A stretch of 64,000 nucleotides of DNA from Rhizobium sp. GN54 (GTDB taxonomy: Bacteria > Pseudomonadota > Alphaproteobacteria > Rhizobiales > Rhizobiaceae). Positions 53,433-63,300 of this stretch are shown here, piece by piece. The stretch is taken from the NCBI RefSeq assembly GCF_021026345.1, contig NZ_JAJNCZ010000011.1:83796-147795 (forward strand), read 5' to 3'. The translations under genes were made by a program, and so were the position numbers. Below the pieces are notes generated by a model. It did no database searches, was not told the origin of the DNA, and saw nothing but the letters and a program-made list of their open reading frames with translations. Within the stretch, counting starts at the first letter, position 1. Every line of letters begins with the position of its first letter.

Positions 53433-54020
53433 ATGGCCAAGCCCGCAACTCTCAACCGCTCCAACGCACGGGTCTCGCAACTCCGCAAAGGCGCAACCCT
53501 CGAAATGGTTCGCCTCTCGTGCCCCGACGCCTCCCAGGCACTTAAGATCGCTGAAAGCTTCGGCACAGCGGTTGTCGACAGCGATGGCATCCGCAGTCTG
53601 CACGAGCGGCTGATCGTCGACACCGCCGACAGCCTTTCCGAAGGGCTCGGCGAAAAGGCAATGCAGATCCATCTGCAGCGCATTGTCGGAGCCTTCGTCG
53701 GATCGGCGCACGGCGCCGGCCAGTTCTACTCCCGCGCCGTCACCGAAGCGCGCGACGCAACGGCCAAGGCCTCCAACGATGCCCGCGACGAGGATCTCGA
53801 CGGTCCGGTTGGCTATGACAGCGCCGCGCAGCGTAAGCGGGAATTCGCGGCCGACATGGGCATCCAGTCCCATGCGCTGCGGATGGCAGCCGAGGGCGCG
53901 GTGGCGGCCTACGAGCAGGTTGTCGGCGAGACCTGGAAACCCTTCGACCGACCGGTCGAGAACCCGGGCGCATCGCTCGACCGCAAGGCGGCCGAGGCTC
54001 AGATGGCGGCACTCGGATGA
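53433..54020 (+). CDS. Unknown 195-aa plasmid protein
   Basis: The product (MAKPATLNRSNARVSQLRKG; RLSCPDASQALKIAESFG; LHERLIVDTADSLSEGL) is mostly helical, with DLDGPVGYDSAAQRKREFAADMG and an Ala-rich C-terminus. It looks like a soluble protein conserved on rhizobial plasmids; I know no name or function. AAGGAAGGA precedes the ATG. A strong terminator 42 nt after the stop makes it a single-gene unit behind the structured leader. Confidence 0.7.
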   Translation: MAKPATLNRSNARVSQLRKGATLEMVRLSCPDASQALKIAESFGTAVVDSDGIRSLHERLIVDTADSLSEGLGEKAMQIHLQRIVGAFVGSAHGAGQFYSRAVTEARDATAKASNDARDEDLDGPVGYDSAAQRKREFAADMGIQSHALRMAAEGAVAAYEQVVGETWKPFDRPVENPGASLDRKAAEAQMAALG

Positions 54021-54061
54021 CACACTTGGCGGGGATCACACCTCGCCATTTCCCTCTTTTC

Positions 54062-54091
54062 AGGCTGGCGCCAACAGGCGCCGGCCTTTTT
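54062..54091 (+). terminator. Rho-independent terminator
   Basis: AGGCTGGCGCC and GGCGCCGGCCT (one G-T pair) enclose AACA and are followed by five T. It separates the 53433 gene from ardC. Confidence 0.85.
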
Positions 54092-54255
54092 CATGTCGAG
54101 AACGACTCTGGAGACGCCCCAATCGCGGCCCGTCCCGCTCGGCGGTCCTGCAGGAGCCGGGCGCCCATGCAACGGCTCCGCCGTCCTCCACGCTGTTACG
54201 GCCTTCGGTGCATTGGCCACACCAACGGCCCCTGACTTCAGACCTCCGTGACGGA

Positions 54256-54270
54256 CCGCGATAGGCGCGG
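54256..54270 (+). promoter_or_regulatory. GC hairpin before ardC
   Basis: CCGCG-ATAGG-CGCGG lies 24 nt before the ardC start and 10 nt before its AAAAGGAG. A near-identical stem-loop (CCGCG-ATGGG-CGCGG) precedes the DUF736 gene at 55863-55881, also followed by GAAAAGGA. Confidence 0.5.
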
Positions 54271-54294
54271 CCTTAAGAAAAGGAGAGAGAAGTC

Positions 54295-55218
54295 ATGACA
54301 AAGAAACCAGAAGCGGACCGATTGGAGATCTACACGCGGATCACCGATCGGATCGTCGAGGATCTGGAAAAGGGCGTCCGCCCCTGGATGAAACCGTGGA
54401 GCCCCTCCAACATCGGTGGCCGGATCACCCGGCCGCTGCGCCATAACGGCCTTCCTTATTCAGGCGTGAACGTTCTGCTCCTGTGGTCGGAGCAGATGTC
54501 ACGTGGCTTCGCCTCATCAATGTGGATGACCTTCAAGCAGGCGCTCGATCTGGGCGGAGCCGTGCGCAAGGGCGAGATTGGCTCGACTGTCGTCTTCGCC
54601 AGTCGTTTCACCAAGTCGGAATCGGACGGAAACGGCAACGAGGTCGACCGGGAGATTCCGTTCCTGAAGGCGTATGCGGTGTTCAACGTGGAGCAAATCG
54701 ACGGTTTGCCCGTCAGCTATTATGCGCCGTCCGCCCAGGTCTTTGATCCGGTCGAGCGGATCGACAGCGCCGATCGCTTCTTCCGAAATACCGGTGCGGT
54801 CATTCGGCAAGGCGGCAATCAGGCCTATTATTCCCCGGTCATGGACTATATTCGGATGCCGCCGTTCGAGGCATTTCGCGATGCTGCCGGATACGCGGCT
54901 GTCCTCAGTCATGAGGCAACCCACTGGACGGCTGCGGAGCATCGCGTGGGACGTGACCTGTCGCGCTATGCGAAGGACCGGACCGAGCGGGCACGGGAGG
55001 AACTCATCGCCGAGCTAGGCAGTTGCTTCCTCTGCGCCGATCTTGGCATCGCACCGGAGCTCGAACCTCGGCCAGATCACGCATCCTATCTGCAGTCGTG
55101 GTTGTCGGTTTTGGCCAACGACAAGCGGGCGATTTTTCAGGCGGCGGCCCATGCGCAGCGCGCTGTTAGCTTCCTGCATTCGCTGCAGCCGGAAGCGGAT
55201 GTGAAAGCTGCCGCCTGA
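54295..55218 (+). CDS. ardC: ArdC antirestriction protein
   Basis: ArdC protects incoming single-stranded plasmid DNA from recipient restriction. The 307-aa protein has the N-terminal ssDNA-binding part (EIYTRITDRIVEDLEKGVRPW, YSGVNVLLLW, SRFTKSE) and a C-terminal zinc metallopeptidase domain with SHEATHW (HExxH at 206-210) and a downstream Glu in REELIAELGSCFL. Length and order match plasmid ArdC proteins. AGGAGAGAG precedes the ATG, and a GC hairpin precedes that. It lies about 5 kb from oriT on the side inferred to enter the recipient first, a usual place for this gene. Confidence 0.93.
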   Translation: MTKKPEADRLEIYTRITDRIVEDLEKGVRPWMKPWSPSNIGGRITRPLRHNGLPYSGVNVLLLWSEQMSRGFASSMWMTFKQALDLGGAVRKGEIGSTVVFASRFTKSESDGNGNEVDREIPFLKAYAVFNVEQIDGLPVSYYAPSAQVFDPVERIDSADRFFRNTGAVIRQGGNQAYYSPVMDYIRMPPFEAFRDAAGYAAVLSHEATHWTAAEHRVGRDLSRYAKDRTERAREELIAELGSCFLCADLGIAPELEPRPDHASYLQSWLSVLANDKRAIFQAAAHAQRAVSFLHSLQPEADVKAAA

Positions 55219-55221
55219 GGT

Positions 55222-55410
55222 TCAAGCGCGGTCGTCACCACCGGTGGCGGCCCCGTAGTCGATATCCGGCTGGTCCCTATGCAATTGTTGTTGGAGACCT
55301 TGTGCAATGTCAGCATCCAGCCTTCCCCAGATCGACGGTTTTGCAGTGTCGGGCTTGGGTTTGCGGGACGGTTTGCGTTCGACGATGAACGGCTTGGTCT
55401 GCTGACGCAT
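55222..55410 (-). CDS. Small basic protein, unknown
   Basis: The 62-aa product starts MRQQTKPFIVERKPSRKPKP and has KPSIWGRLDADIAQGLQQQ. Similar short proteins with a FIVE-K-SR-KP opening occur on rhizobial plasmids. GGAGG lies 4 nt before the ATG, which strongly supports translation. It is the only minus-strand gene between ardC and the HU gene. Function unknown; the basic start suggests nucleic-acid contact. Confidence 0.65.
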   Translation of the reverse strand: MRQQTKPFIVERKPSRKPKPDTAKPSIWGRLDADIAQGLQQQLHRDQPDIDYGAATGGDDRA

Positions 55411-55905
55411 TGATCCTCCAGGCAGCGATTCGCGAGGGCAACGATATCGCACCGGGCGCAGTCAGCAAGCGGGCCAATGTTAGCTGAAACGCTTGTCCCC
55501 TGATGAAGCAGACGATGAGAGCGGTCCCGGCGCGCGTGGCGCGGGATGGCCTCGTACCCAAGGCAAATGCAGCGGAATGCCATCGCCATATCCCTTCCCG
55601 TCAGAGTTTCTAGCGACCCATCCGCGGGCTCGATGAGGCATGTCTGACCGGAGACCGGCTGCGCCTAGATCGTCTTCCCGCAACGGCCACCACCACTTTT
55701 CTTACCCCTGCCGGCTTAGCCGCCATTCCTCTCCGACTAACAAAAGTGGCAGTTGCCGCCCTCCACTTTGTTCCGGCCCAATCGCCACCCCAACGCGCAA
55801 GCGCGTTGGGGACCCCGGCTGGGTGCGGTCCGATCGTCACCGGTCTTTGCGACAGCCATCGAGGCCGCGATGGGCGCGGCCCGACACGAGAAAAGGAATA
55901 CGACA
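55411..55905. other. Intergenic region with two inverted repeats before DUF736
   Basis: No gene is supported. AACAAAAGTGG/CCACTTTGTT (about 55739-55772, one bulge) is followed by a perfect 11-bp inverted repeat CCCCAACGCGC-AA-GCGCGTTGGGG (55788-55811) and by the GGCCGCG-ATGGG-CGCGGCC hairpin (55863-55881) just before the ribosome-binding site. Three stem-loops in 150 bp suggest a structured leader or single-strand promoter. The part 55411-55735 shows nothing clear. Confidence 0.5.
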
Positions 55906-56214
55906 ATGGCAACTATCGGCACCTTCACCTCCACCGAAAACGGCTTCACCGGCTCCATTCGTACTCTCGCCCTAAACGTCAAAGCCCGCATCGCACGGGT
56001 CGATAACCCCTCCGACAAGGGCCCGCAGTTCCGCGTCTACGCCGGTAGCGTAGAGCTAGGCGCCGCCTGGCAGAAGACCTCCGAGCAAGGCCGCGACTAC
56101 CTCTCGGTCAAGCTCGACGATCCGAGCTTCCCGGCCCCTATCTACGCAACGCTCGCCGAGGTCGAAGGCGAAGACGGCCTCCAGCTCATCTGGTCCCGCC
56201 CGAACCGGGACTGA
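55906..56214 (+). CDS. DUF736 family protein
   Basis: The 102-aa product has the DUF736 pattern: [59 protein letters not shown] and [14 protein letters not shown]. The family is common on plasmids and integrative elements of alphaproteobacteria, usually near transfer genes; its function is unknown. AAAAGGAA precedes the ATG. A hairpin with a 9-bp stem follows the stop. Confidence 0.9.
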   Translation: MATIGTFTSTENGFTGSIRTLALNVKARIARVDNPSDKGPQFRVYAGSVELGAAWQKTSEQGRDYLSVKLDDPSFPAPIYATLAEVEGEDGLQLIWSRPNRD

Positions 56215-56224
56215 TGAGATCACG

Positions 56225-56250
56225 GGCTCCGCCGCCGGCGGAGCCTTCTC
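56225..56250 (+). terminator. Probable terminator after DUF736
   Basis: GGCTCCGCC and GGCGGAGCC form a perfect 9-bp stem with a GCC loop, followed by TTCTCCTCT. The tail is T-rich but broken. Confidence 0.6.
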
Positions 56251-56528
56251 CTCTACCGAGTAATCAAAGCCGGACCAGGCATTGAGCCAGGTCCGGCTTT
56301 TTGGTGCCATCCGGAGAGGATGGAGAACCTGCTCAGTATTCGGTGATGATGCCGACGGGACCGCCGTCGTCAAGGATGAGCGGTCCCCCCAATTTCGAGT
56401 TGGCAGCGGAGCCGCCAACACGAAATCGGCTCCCCCACTCCCCGGCGCTGCCGGTCGCCTGAGCGATCCCTGACATCGTCATTCCCTACCCGGCGCCGCT
56501 GATCGTCTTTCACATAGGAGATCGGACA

Positions 56529-56699
56529 ATGACCTACGAACTCGAAAACCAGATCGAGGAACTGCGGGCTGAGATGAACACCGCCTGCGACGCGAACGAG
56601 GGGCGCCAGATTGCGGCGGAGCTGGAACTCGCTCTGGCCGAGCTTGCCGCCGTCGAGGCTGAGCAGGACGGTCGCGTCAGTGCGGTCCCTCCGTTCTAG
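56529..56699 (+). CDS. Short coiled-coil-like protein
   Basis: The 56-aa product reads MTYELENQIEELRAEMNTA, then GRQIAAELELALAELAAVEAE, two helices rich in Leu and Glu with heptad-like spacing. TAGGAG lies 7 nt before the ATG. It is short but well formed, between DUF736 and the convergent HU gene. Function unknown; it could pair with a larger partner through the coiled coil. Confidence 0.65.
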   Translation: MTYELENQIEELRAEMNTACDANEGRQIAAELELALAELAAVEAEQDGRVSAVPPF

Positions 56700-56742
56700 G
56701 AGGCTTCCGTCTTGCAGCCAGACCCCTGGCGGCATAAATGCC

Positions 56743-57021
56743 TCAGCCGTTGAGCGCGTCCTTCACCGTCTTGCCCGGCGCAAACGTCAGCTTTTTTGAG
56801 GCGGCGATCTTGATGGTCGCACCGGTTGCGGGATTGCGGCCCTCACGCTCGGGTGTCTCCTTGATCTTGAACTTTCCGAAAGACGGGATCGACGTTTCCG
56901 AGCCAGCCTTTGCTGCCTCTGTAATCTGGCTGAAGACGCTTTCGACGATGGCCTTGGCCTGTGCCTTGGTCAGGTTCTGCTCGGATGCAATCTTGTCGGC
57001 GATTTCATTTGTGGTGGTCAT
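56743..57021 (-). CDS. HU-family DNA-binding protein
   Basis: The 92-aa protein is a full-length HU/IHF-type nucleoid protein: EIADKIASEQNLTKAQAKAIV at the N-terminus, FGKFKIKETPEREGRNPATG at the beta-arm, and ASKKLTFAPGKTVKDALN at the end. It binds and bends DNA as a dimer. AGGAG precedes the ATG. The plasmid copy may help relaxosome assembly or limit the cost of the plasmid; both are inference. It lies between DUF736 and the tra genes, behind the WGR gene. Confidence 0.95.
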   Translation of the reverse strand: MTTTNEIADKIASEQNLTKAQAKAIVESVFSQITEAAKAGSETSIPSFGKFKIKETPEREGRNPATGATIKIAASKKLTFAPGKTVKDALNG

Positions 57022-57161
57022 GAAGGACAATCTCCTCTGCTTGTTTATGTCCTTCAGGTATGACGGCGACGATATGGCAGCTATAGGGCCTCCAATGCTG
57101 GAAGTGTTGCCAGACACGGGAAAACCACAGGAAACATGAGGTTTCGATTGTTCCAGACACA

Positions 57162-57419
57162 TCAATCGGCGCAGCGGACGTCGCGATAGCCTCGGGCTCT
57201 CTTTGTGCGCTCGAGGCGAGACATAGCCGTGTTCGCGTCCTCTTGGCTATCGAAGGTTTCAATCATCGTCTGCCCGTTAGATCCGATACGTCCCCAGTTG
57301 CGGATGACGGAGGCGCCACCAAACAGGGTCGGTTGAATCGCGAGCATATAGAAGCGCCGCATATTCTGTGTAGCGTCGATACGGTGAAGATGTACCGGGC
57401 ATGTTTCCTCGTTTTGCAT
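57162..57419 (-). CDS. WGR domain protein
   Basis: The 85-aa protein is a single WGR domain: FYMLAIQPTLFGGASVIRNWGRIGSNGQTMIETF with the W-G-R core, then a helical end (ANTAMSRLERTKRARGY). WGR domains occur in PARPs and in small bacterial proteins and probably bind nucleic acid. The ATG at 57419 gives the usual short form; an upstream ATG at 57455 is possible. It precedes the HU gene on the same strand. Confidence 0.88.
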   Translation of the reverse strand: MQNEETCPVHLHRIDATQNMRRFYMLAIQPTLFGGASVIRNWGRIGSNGQTMIETFDSQEDANTAMSRLERTKRARGYRDVRCAD

Positions 57420-57675
57420 GCCCGGATTCTCGCGTCTTCGCGAACCGGCGTCCAACGACTTCTATGAATCGGTACCGGATGATCGATTCATCTCGCTGAT
57501 GCTTTTCCCTTCGAAATGAAAGGAGCGTGGGCGAGGCGGCTTTGCCGCACGGCTCTATGCGCTTGAGCGCACCGAACACGCCAGGCGATTTCGTCCCATG
57601 CGGGTTGCGATCCTCTCGCGGACCGGCTCGCCGCCGGCAGCAGATCGCAATCCTTCGAGCGCGCTCTCATTCCCC

Positions 57676-59595
57676 TTACTCTCCTTCACGATGAAACCTG
57701 TTCTGCCCGACACAGGCTTTTATGTCGTCACGTCGGAACCAGATCGCGCGACCGCATCTGAGCGGCGGATTGCCCGCGGTGAACACGGTCTGCTCGTCGC
57801 TGCGCATGCGCAGGACCTCGTGCGGCATGATCAGCGGCCGACGGCTGAGCTGCTTCGATCGCGATCGTGACGTTCCCTTCATACCGGTGGAGCGATTTGT
57901 CTGGTCGACCTCGACCGTGGTGTCGCCGCAGCGCTTCGAAATATAATCCGCCGTGTCCGGATCGTTGATCGCGGCGAACGAGATCCACGATGCGGATTCG
58001 AACCATTTGCTGGTCGCGTCACGCCCGCCATAGGCTTCGCGCATCTGGCCGATCGACTGGAAGATCATGGTGAGCGTTATGCCGTATTTCCGGCCGGCGT
58101 CGCGGGCCGTTTCGAGGATGCGCAGATAACCAAGGCGCGCGACCTCGTCGAGCAGGAAGAGCGTGCGTCCCTTGACCTTGCCGTTGCGATTGTAGATCGC
58201 GTTCAGCAGCGAGCCGATGACGACGCGCGCCAGACCAGGATGTGCCTCCAGCACCTTGAGATCGAGCGCGATGAATACGTCCGCGCCGCCTTCCGCGAGA
58301 TCATCGGTCGAGAAACTGTCGCCCGACACAAGCGCCGCATAGTTCGGATAGGACATCCAATGCGTTTCCTTCACCGCATTGGCGTAGACGCCGGAAAAAG
58401 TTTCCGGCGTCATGTTGACGAAAACGGCAACATTCTCCTTCACGAAATCGGAGTCCGAACCTTCGTAAATGCGCGTCAGGCGCTCGCGGAGCTTTGGCTC
58501 TGGCTCCGAGAGGTTCGACCGGACCCGCCGCAGCGTCTGGTCTTTCTCGCCCGTATGCCCGGACAGGCAGACATCGGCGATCAGCGCCGTCAGGAGCTGC
58601 ATGGCGGATGCGCGAAAGAAGTCGTCGCGGGCGGACGCGGCCCGTGCATTGTCGGTCATGATCCACGTCGCCACCGCGACGATGTCCTCTTCCTTCGTGT
58701 TGCCGTGGCGGCCGATCCAGTCGAGCGCATTGAACCCGATCGCAGGCGTGGCGGGATCGAGCACGATCACGTTGCGGCCGGACTTGCGCCGGTGATCGAT
58801 GACCATCGGCGCAACTTCACTCGACGGGTCGAGCACCACAAGACCACCGCCCCACTTGAGCGCAGTCGGGATCGTGACGGATGTCGTCTTGAAACCGCCG
58901 GAACCTGCAAAGACGATCCCGTGCGACGAGCCGAAGGAACCGTCGAAACACAACAATGGTGACTTTCCGCCGGCTCCCCAGCTTTGTCTGTCATCGGCCC
59001 GGAACGGCATGGCCCCGACACTGTCGCGATCGACACGGTATCGCTCGCCAATGACGATGCCGCCGGTGTCGGGAAACAGTCTTGCAGCCTCGGGCAGTTT
59101 CATCCAGTCGGCCTCGCCATGGACGGCGCGTCGGCCGGTGATCCGCTTCGGCGAACTGGTCGCGAAGGCGGCATTGCCCCTGAGTGCAACACGCAGCGCG
59201 AACATGCCGCTGGTGAAGGCGGTGGCCGCACCCAGCATGGTTGCCGGATCGATATAGGTCAGAACCGATTGCCCTGCCGGGACACTGTTGGCAAAGCCGG
59301 CCAGGCGGAATGCCTCGCGGACGATGGCGACAGTGATCGCCAAGCTGTTGCCCGCGAGCACGCTCAGACCAGCCGCCCTGATATTGGCTGATCCGTTCGT
59401 GGCGAACAGGGCCATGATGCCGATGGCGGCCGCGATGACATAGGGCAAAGCGAGACCGGCTCGGCCCAGCATCAGCTTGGCCTGTGCCGATGTTCCGAGT
59501 GCTGCCAGCCAATGTTCCATTCCGGATGTCGCGAACATTGCGGTGAGCATGACCAGCATCGGCAGTATGAGAAGCATCAATCTATTCGCCGTCAT
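57676..59595 (-). CDS. traG: TraG, VirD4-type coupling protein
   Basis: TraG is the inner-membrane coupling ATPase that brings the relaxase-DNA complex to the type IV secretion channel. The 639-aa protein has hydrophobic N-terminal segments at about 5-22, 45-65, 72-92 and 118-137, Walker [10 protein letters not shown] at 231-239, and Walker [15 protein letters not shown] at 478-491. Length and motifs match Ti-plasmid TraG. The start overlaps the traD end by 14 nt, and traC-traD-traG form one leftward operon driven from the oriT/tra box region. Confidence 0.95.
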   Translation of the reverse strand: MTANRLMLLILPMLVMLTAMFATSGMEHWLAALGTSAQAKLMLGRAGLALPYVIAAAIGIMALFATNGSANIRAAGLSVLAGNSLAITVAIVREAFRLAGFANSVPAGQSVLTYIDPATMLGAATAFTSGMFALRVALRGNAAFATSSPKRITGRRAVHGEADWMKLPEAARLFPDTGGIVIGERYRVDRDSVGAMPFRADDRQSWGAGGKSPLLCFDGSFGSSHGIVFAGSGGFKTTSVTIPTALKWGGGLVVLDPSSEVAPMVIDHRRKSGRNVIVLDPATPAIGFNALDWIGRHGNTKEEDIVAVATWIMTDNARAASARDDFFRASAMQLLTALIADVCLSGHTGEKDQTLRRVRSNLSEPEPKLRERLTRIYEGSDSDFVKENVAVFVNMTPETFSGVYANAVKETHWMSYPNYAALVSGDSFSTDDLAEGGADVFIALDLKVLEAHPGLARVVIGSLLNAIYNRNGKVKGRTLFLLDEVARLGYLRILETARDAGRKYGITLTMIFQSIGQMREAYGGRDATSKWFESASWISFAAINDPDTADYISKRCGDTTVEVDQTNRSTGMKGTSRSRSKQLSRRPLIMPHEVLRMRSDEQTVFTAGNPPLRCGRAIWFRRDDIKACVGQNRFHREGE

Positions 59596-59797
59596 CGCCG
59601 AATGCCTCAGCCCCGATCGCGATCAGGCGCGATTTTTCCCCCTCATTGCCTTTGATCCGCTGGCTTGCGTCGATCAGCATGCCGAGCAGCAGTGCGCGCT
59701 TCTCGTAGCGGAGGCCTGCCTTCACGATCAGGCCACCAAGCTCGATTTTCTCGCGCGTGTCCTTTTTGCGCGCGTCTGACGCCATGGATTTCGCCAT
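59582..59797 (-). CDS. traD: TraD, small conjugal transfer protein
   Basis: The 71-aa product has the TraD core of rhizobial plasmids: [33 protein letters not shown]. TraD is required with TraC and TraG for transfer in Ti-type systems and has a predicted ribbon-helix-helix-like or helical fold. The start lies 4 nt after the traC stop and its end overlaps traG. An ATG 4 codons later is also possible. Confidence 0.88.
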   Translation of the reverse strand: MAKSMASDARKKDTREKIELGGLIVKAGLRYEKRALLLGMLIDASQRIKGNEGEKSRLIAIGAEAFGDDGE

Positions 59798-59801
59798 TCG
59801 C

Positions 59802-60098
59802 TCAAGCCTCACTAGGCCCGCCCGCATCCGCGCCAGACGCGAGCGCCGCAGATGTTTCGTCGATGGTCCTGGTCCCCCCGGCTTGTTTTTTCCCAGCCGA
59901 CCTTGCCTTTGCTGCGCGAAACATTTCGGCAATCTCCTCGAAAGCCGCCTGAAGCTCGCTTTCCTCGATCTCAACCTCACCAAGACCGGCTTTCAACGCA
60001 ATCCTGCCGATGCGCTCGGCTTCACGGGTCTCTGCCTGCTTCAGCTGGTCCTGCAATCTGGCGATTTCTTCCCTGATCCTGGACGACGGTTTCTTCAT
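59802..60098 (-). CDS. traC: TraC, relaxosome accessory protein
   Basis: The 98-aa protein reads [20 protein letters not shown], then [24 protein letters not shown] and [14 protein letters not shown], typical of TraC of Agrobacterium and Rhizobium plasmids, which contains a coiled N-terminal helix. It is thought to act with TraA at oriT. It is the first gene of the leftward traCDG operon; its promoter region contains the tra box 72 nt upstream. The frame stays open to 60203, but that stretch overlaps the tra box and is not coding. Confidence 0.9.
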   Translation of the reverse strand: MKKPSSRIREEIARLQDQLKQAETREAERIGRIALKAGLGEVEIEESELQAAFEEIAEMFRAAKARSAGKKQAGGTRTIDETSAALASGADAGGPSEA

Positions 60099-60170
60099 TC
60101 CGGTTGCTCCTATGACGTCTGGGCGTTGCACTTGCGATGCCCAGATTCTCCCGCATGCCCTTGGGAGGGA

Positions 60171-60188
60171 ATGTGCAGATCTGCACGT
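60171..60188. promoter_or_regulatory. tra box, TraR quorum-sensing activator site
   Basis: ATGTGCAGATCTGCACGT matches the 18-bp Ti-plasmid tra box (ATGTGCAGATCTGCACAT) except at one position. TraR bound to an acyl-homoserine lactone recognises it. Placed between traC and oriT/traA it can activate both divergent operons. Confidence 0.92.
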
Positions 60189-60234
60189 CGGCAAGGCCGA
60201 CACTTTGGTGGATGATCCCGCCGTTCCGAAGGAG

Positions 60235-60280
60235 CGGCTTCCAAGGGCGCAATTATACGTCGCTGGCGCGAAGCCTTGCG
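60235..60280. other. oriT, Ti/RSF1010-type origin of transfer
   Basis: CCAAGGGCGCAATTATACG at 60241 followed by TCGC-TGGC-GCGA (60260-60271) is the conserved oriT core of Agrobacterium and Rhizobium plasmids, related to RSF1010. By analogy with the RSF1010 nick (TG^CGCCC), the cut is on the minus strand between 60250 and 60249, so the minus strand would leave 5' first towards lower coordinates. TraA is the expected relaxase. Confidence 0.88.
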
Positions 60281-60343
60281 TTGAGGCCTGAACGGCCTGG
60301 CCAGTTCCCGACGAACGAGGTTCGAACCAGGAGACTCACCGCC

Positions 60344-63300
60344 GTGGCCATCGCCCACTTCTCCGTCAGCATTGTCAGCCGTGGTGACGGCCGCAGTGCA
60401 GTGCTGTCGGCTGCCTACCGGCATTGTGCCAGGATGGAGTACGAGCGGGAGGCCCGCACCATCGACTACACCCGGAAAGAAGGGCTTCTGCACGAGGAGT
60501 TTGCTCTCCCGGCGGATGCCCCGAAATGGGTGCGGCTGCTGACAGCCGATCGTTCGATTGCCGGTGCTTCGGAAACCTTCTGGAACAAGGTCGAGGCTTT
60601 CGAAAAGCGCTCCGATGCCCAGCTTGCCAAGGACCTGACCATTGCTTTGCCGCTGGAGCTGACGGCAGAGCAGAACATTGCTCTGGTGCGGGATTTCGCG
60701 GAGCGGCAGATCCTGTCGAAGGGGATGGTGGCGGACTGGGTCTACCACGACAATCCCGGCAATCCGCACATCCACCTGATGACGACCCTGCGGCCGCTCA
60801 CCGAGGACGGTTTCGGCCCGAAGAAGGTCGCGGTTCTCGGGGAGGATGGCCAGCCGCTGAGGACGAAAGCCGGAAAGATCGTGTACGAGCTCTGGGCCGG
60901 CGCGACGGATGATTTCAATGCCTTTCGTGACGCCTGGTTTGAGCGCCTCAACCATCACCTGGCGCTGAACGGGATCTCGCTGCGTGTCGATGGTCGATCC
61001 TACGAGAAGCAGGGCATCGATCTGGAGCCGACCATCCATCTCGGCGTCGGCGCCAAGGCAATCGAGCGCAAGGCGGAGAAGCAGGGCGTTCAGCCTGAGC
61101 TGGAACGGATCGAGCTGAACGATGCGCGGCGTGCCGAAAACACCCGCCGCATCCTTCGGACCCCTGGGATCGTGCTCGACCTGATCACGCGGGAGAAAAG
61201 CGTCTTCGGCGCCCGAGATGTTGCGAAGGTTTTGAACCGTTATGTCGACGATCAGTCCGTGTTCCAGCAGCTCCTGACACGGATCATCGAGAGCCCGGAG
61301 GTGCTGCGGCTTCAGCGCGAAACAATCGACTTCGCGACCGGGGAAAGAGTGCCGGCCCGTTACACGGCGCGCGCGCTGATCCGGCTAGAGGCGGAGATGG
61401 CGAGTCGGTCGGTCTGGCTCGCGGGAAGGGCGTCGCATAGCGTCTCGGACAAGGTGCTGGAGGCCACCTTCGCCCTTCATTCGCGTCTGTCGGAAGAACA
61501 GCGGACTGCTATCGAGCATGTTGCCGGTTCCGCGCGCATCGCGGCGGTGGTCGGCCGCGCAGGCGCGGGTAAGACCACCATGATGAAGGCGGCCCGCGAG
61601 GCGTGGGAACTGGCTGGATATCGGGTTGTTGGCGGTGCGCTTGCGGGCAAGGCAGCGGAAGGTCTGGAAAAGGAAGCGGGGATCCAGAGCCGAACGCTTG
61701 CCTCATGGGAGCTGCGCTGGAACCGCGGCCGCGACGTTCTGGACGACAAGACCATCTTCGTCATGGACGAGGCCGGCATGGTTGCCTCAAAACAGATGGC
61801 TGGGTTCATCGACGCCGTGGTCAAGGCAGGTGCGAAGATCGTGCTTATCGGGGATCCCGAACAGCTTCAACCGATCGAGGCGGGTGCTGCTTTCCGGGCG
61901 ATCGTCGATCGCATCGGCTACGCCGAACTCGAAACCATCTATCGCCAGCGCCAGGACTGGATGCGCAAGGCGTCGCTCGATCTTGCGCGCGGCAATGTCG
62001 AGCGGGCGATTGTTGCATACCAGAGTGAAGGCAGCGTGCTCGGCGCGCGTCTCAAGTCTGAAGCCGTCGAGAGACTGATCGCCGACTGGAACCACGATTA
62101 CGATCAGACGAAGACGACGCTGATCCTCGCCCATCTGCGCCGCGACGTGCGCATGCTCAATGTCATGGCACGCGAACAGCTGGTCGAGCGAGGCGTTGTC
62201 GGAGAGGGACACGTCTTCAAGACAGCCGACGGCCCCCGCCGTTTCGACGCCGGCGACCAGATCGTCTTCCTAAAGAACGAGGGATCGCTCGGCGTTAAGA
62301 ATGGCATGATCGGTCATGTGGTAGAGGCGGCGGCGAACCGCATCGTTGCAACGGTGGGGGAGGGTGATCAGCGCCGGCAGGTAATTGTCGAACAGCGGTT
62401 CTACTGCAATCTCGACCACGGCTATGCCACCACGATCCACAAAGCCCAAGGCGCCACCGTCGACCGGGTGAAGGTGCTGGCTTCCCTTTCTCTGGATCGC
62501 CACCTGACCTATGTCGCGATGACGCGCCATCGGGAGGACCTTCAGGTCTATTTCGGTCGCCGCTCCTTTGAGATGAACGGGGGGCTGACGAAGATCCTGT
62601 CGCGGCGAAACGTGAAGGAAACGACCCTCGATTACGAGCGCGGCACGCTCTACCGCGAGGCGCTTCGCTTTGCCGAAAACCGAGGCCTGCATATCATGCA
62701 AGTGGCGCGGACGCTGCTGCGCGACCGGCTCGACTGGACGCTGCGCCAGAAAAGCAAGCTCACCGATCTCACCAACCGCCTTCGCCAGATCGGTGAACGT
62801 TTCGGCCTGCGGCAATCCCCGCCAACACAATCAGCCAAGGAGTCGAAACCCATGGTCGCCGGCATCACCCGGTTCGAGAATTCTGTTGCAGACACGGTTG
62901 AGCAAAAACTCGACGCCGATCTGGCGCTGAAGAAGCAATGGGAGGAGGTCTCGATCCGCTTCCGCTATGTCTTCGCTGATCCCGAGACGGCGTTTCGGGC
63001 GATGAACTTTGGTGCCGTGTTGGCCGACAGGGACACGGCGCGACAAATGCTGCAGAAGCTTGAGACCGAGCCGGCGTCGATCGGCCCGCTCAAGGGCAAG
63101 ACCGGCATTCTTGCCAGCAAGACGGATCGCGAGGCGCGCCGCATCGCCGAGGTCAATGTGCCCGCAGTGAAACGCGACATCGAACGCTATCTGCAGATGC
63201 GAGAGAGCGTTGCACTGCGGCACGAGACCGAGGAAAGGGCGCTAAGGCAGCGCGTCTCGATCGACATTCCGGCGCTTTCACCTGAGGCACGCACCGTGCT

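Noticed and set aside
60137..60343. Upstream extension of traA by 69 codons
   Set aside because: It would translate through the tra box and oriT; the GTG at 60344 has AGGAG and gives the family length.
60110..61039. 309-codon minus-strand frame over oriT and the traA start
   Set aside because: Overlaps tra box, oriT and the relaxase domain on the other strand.
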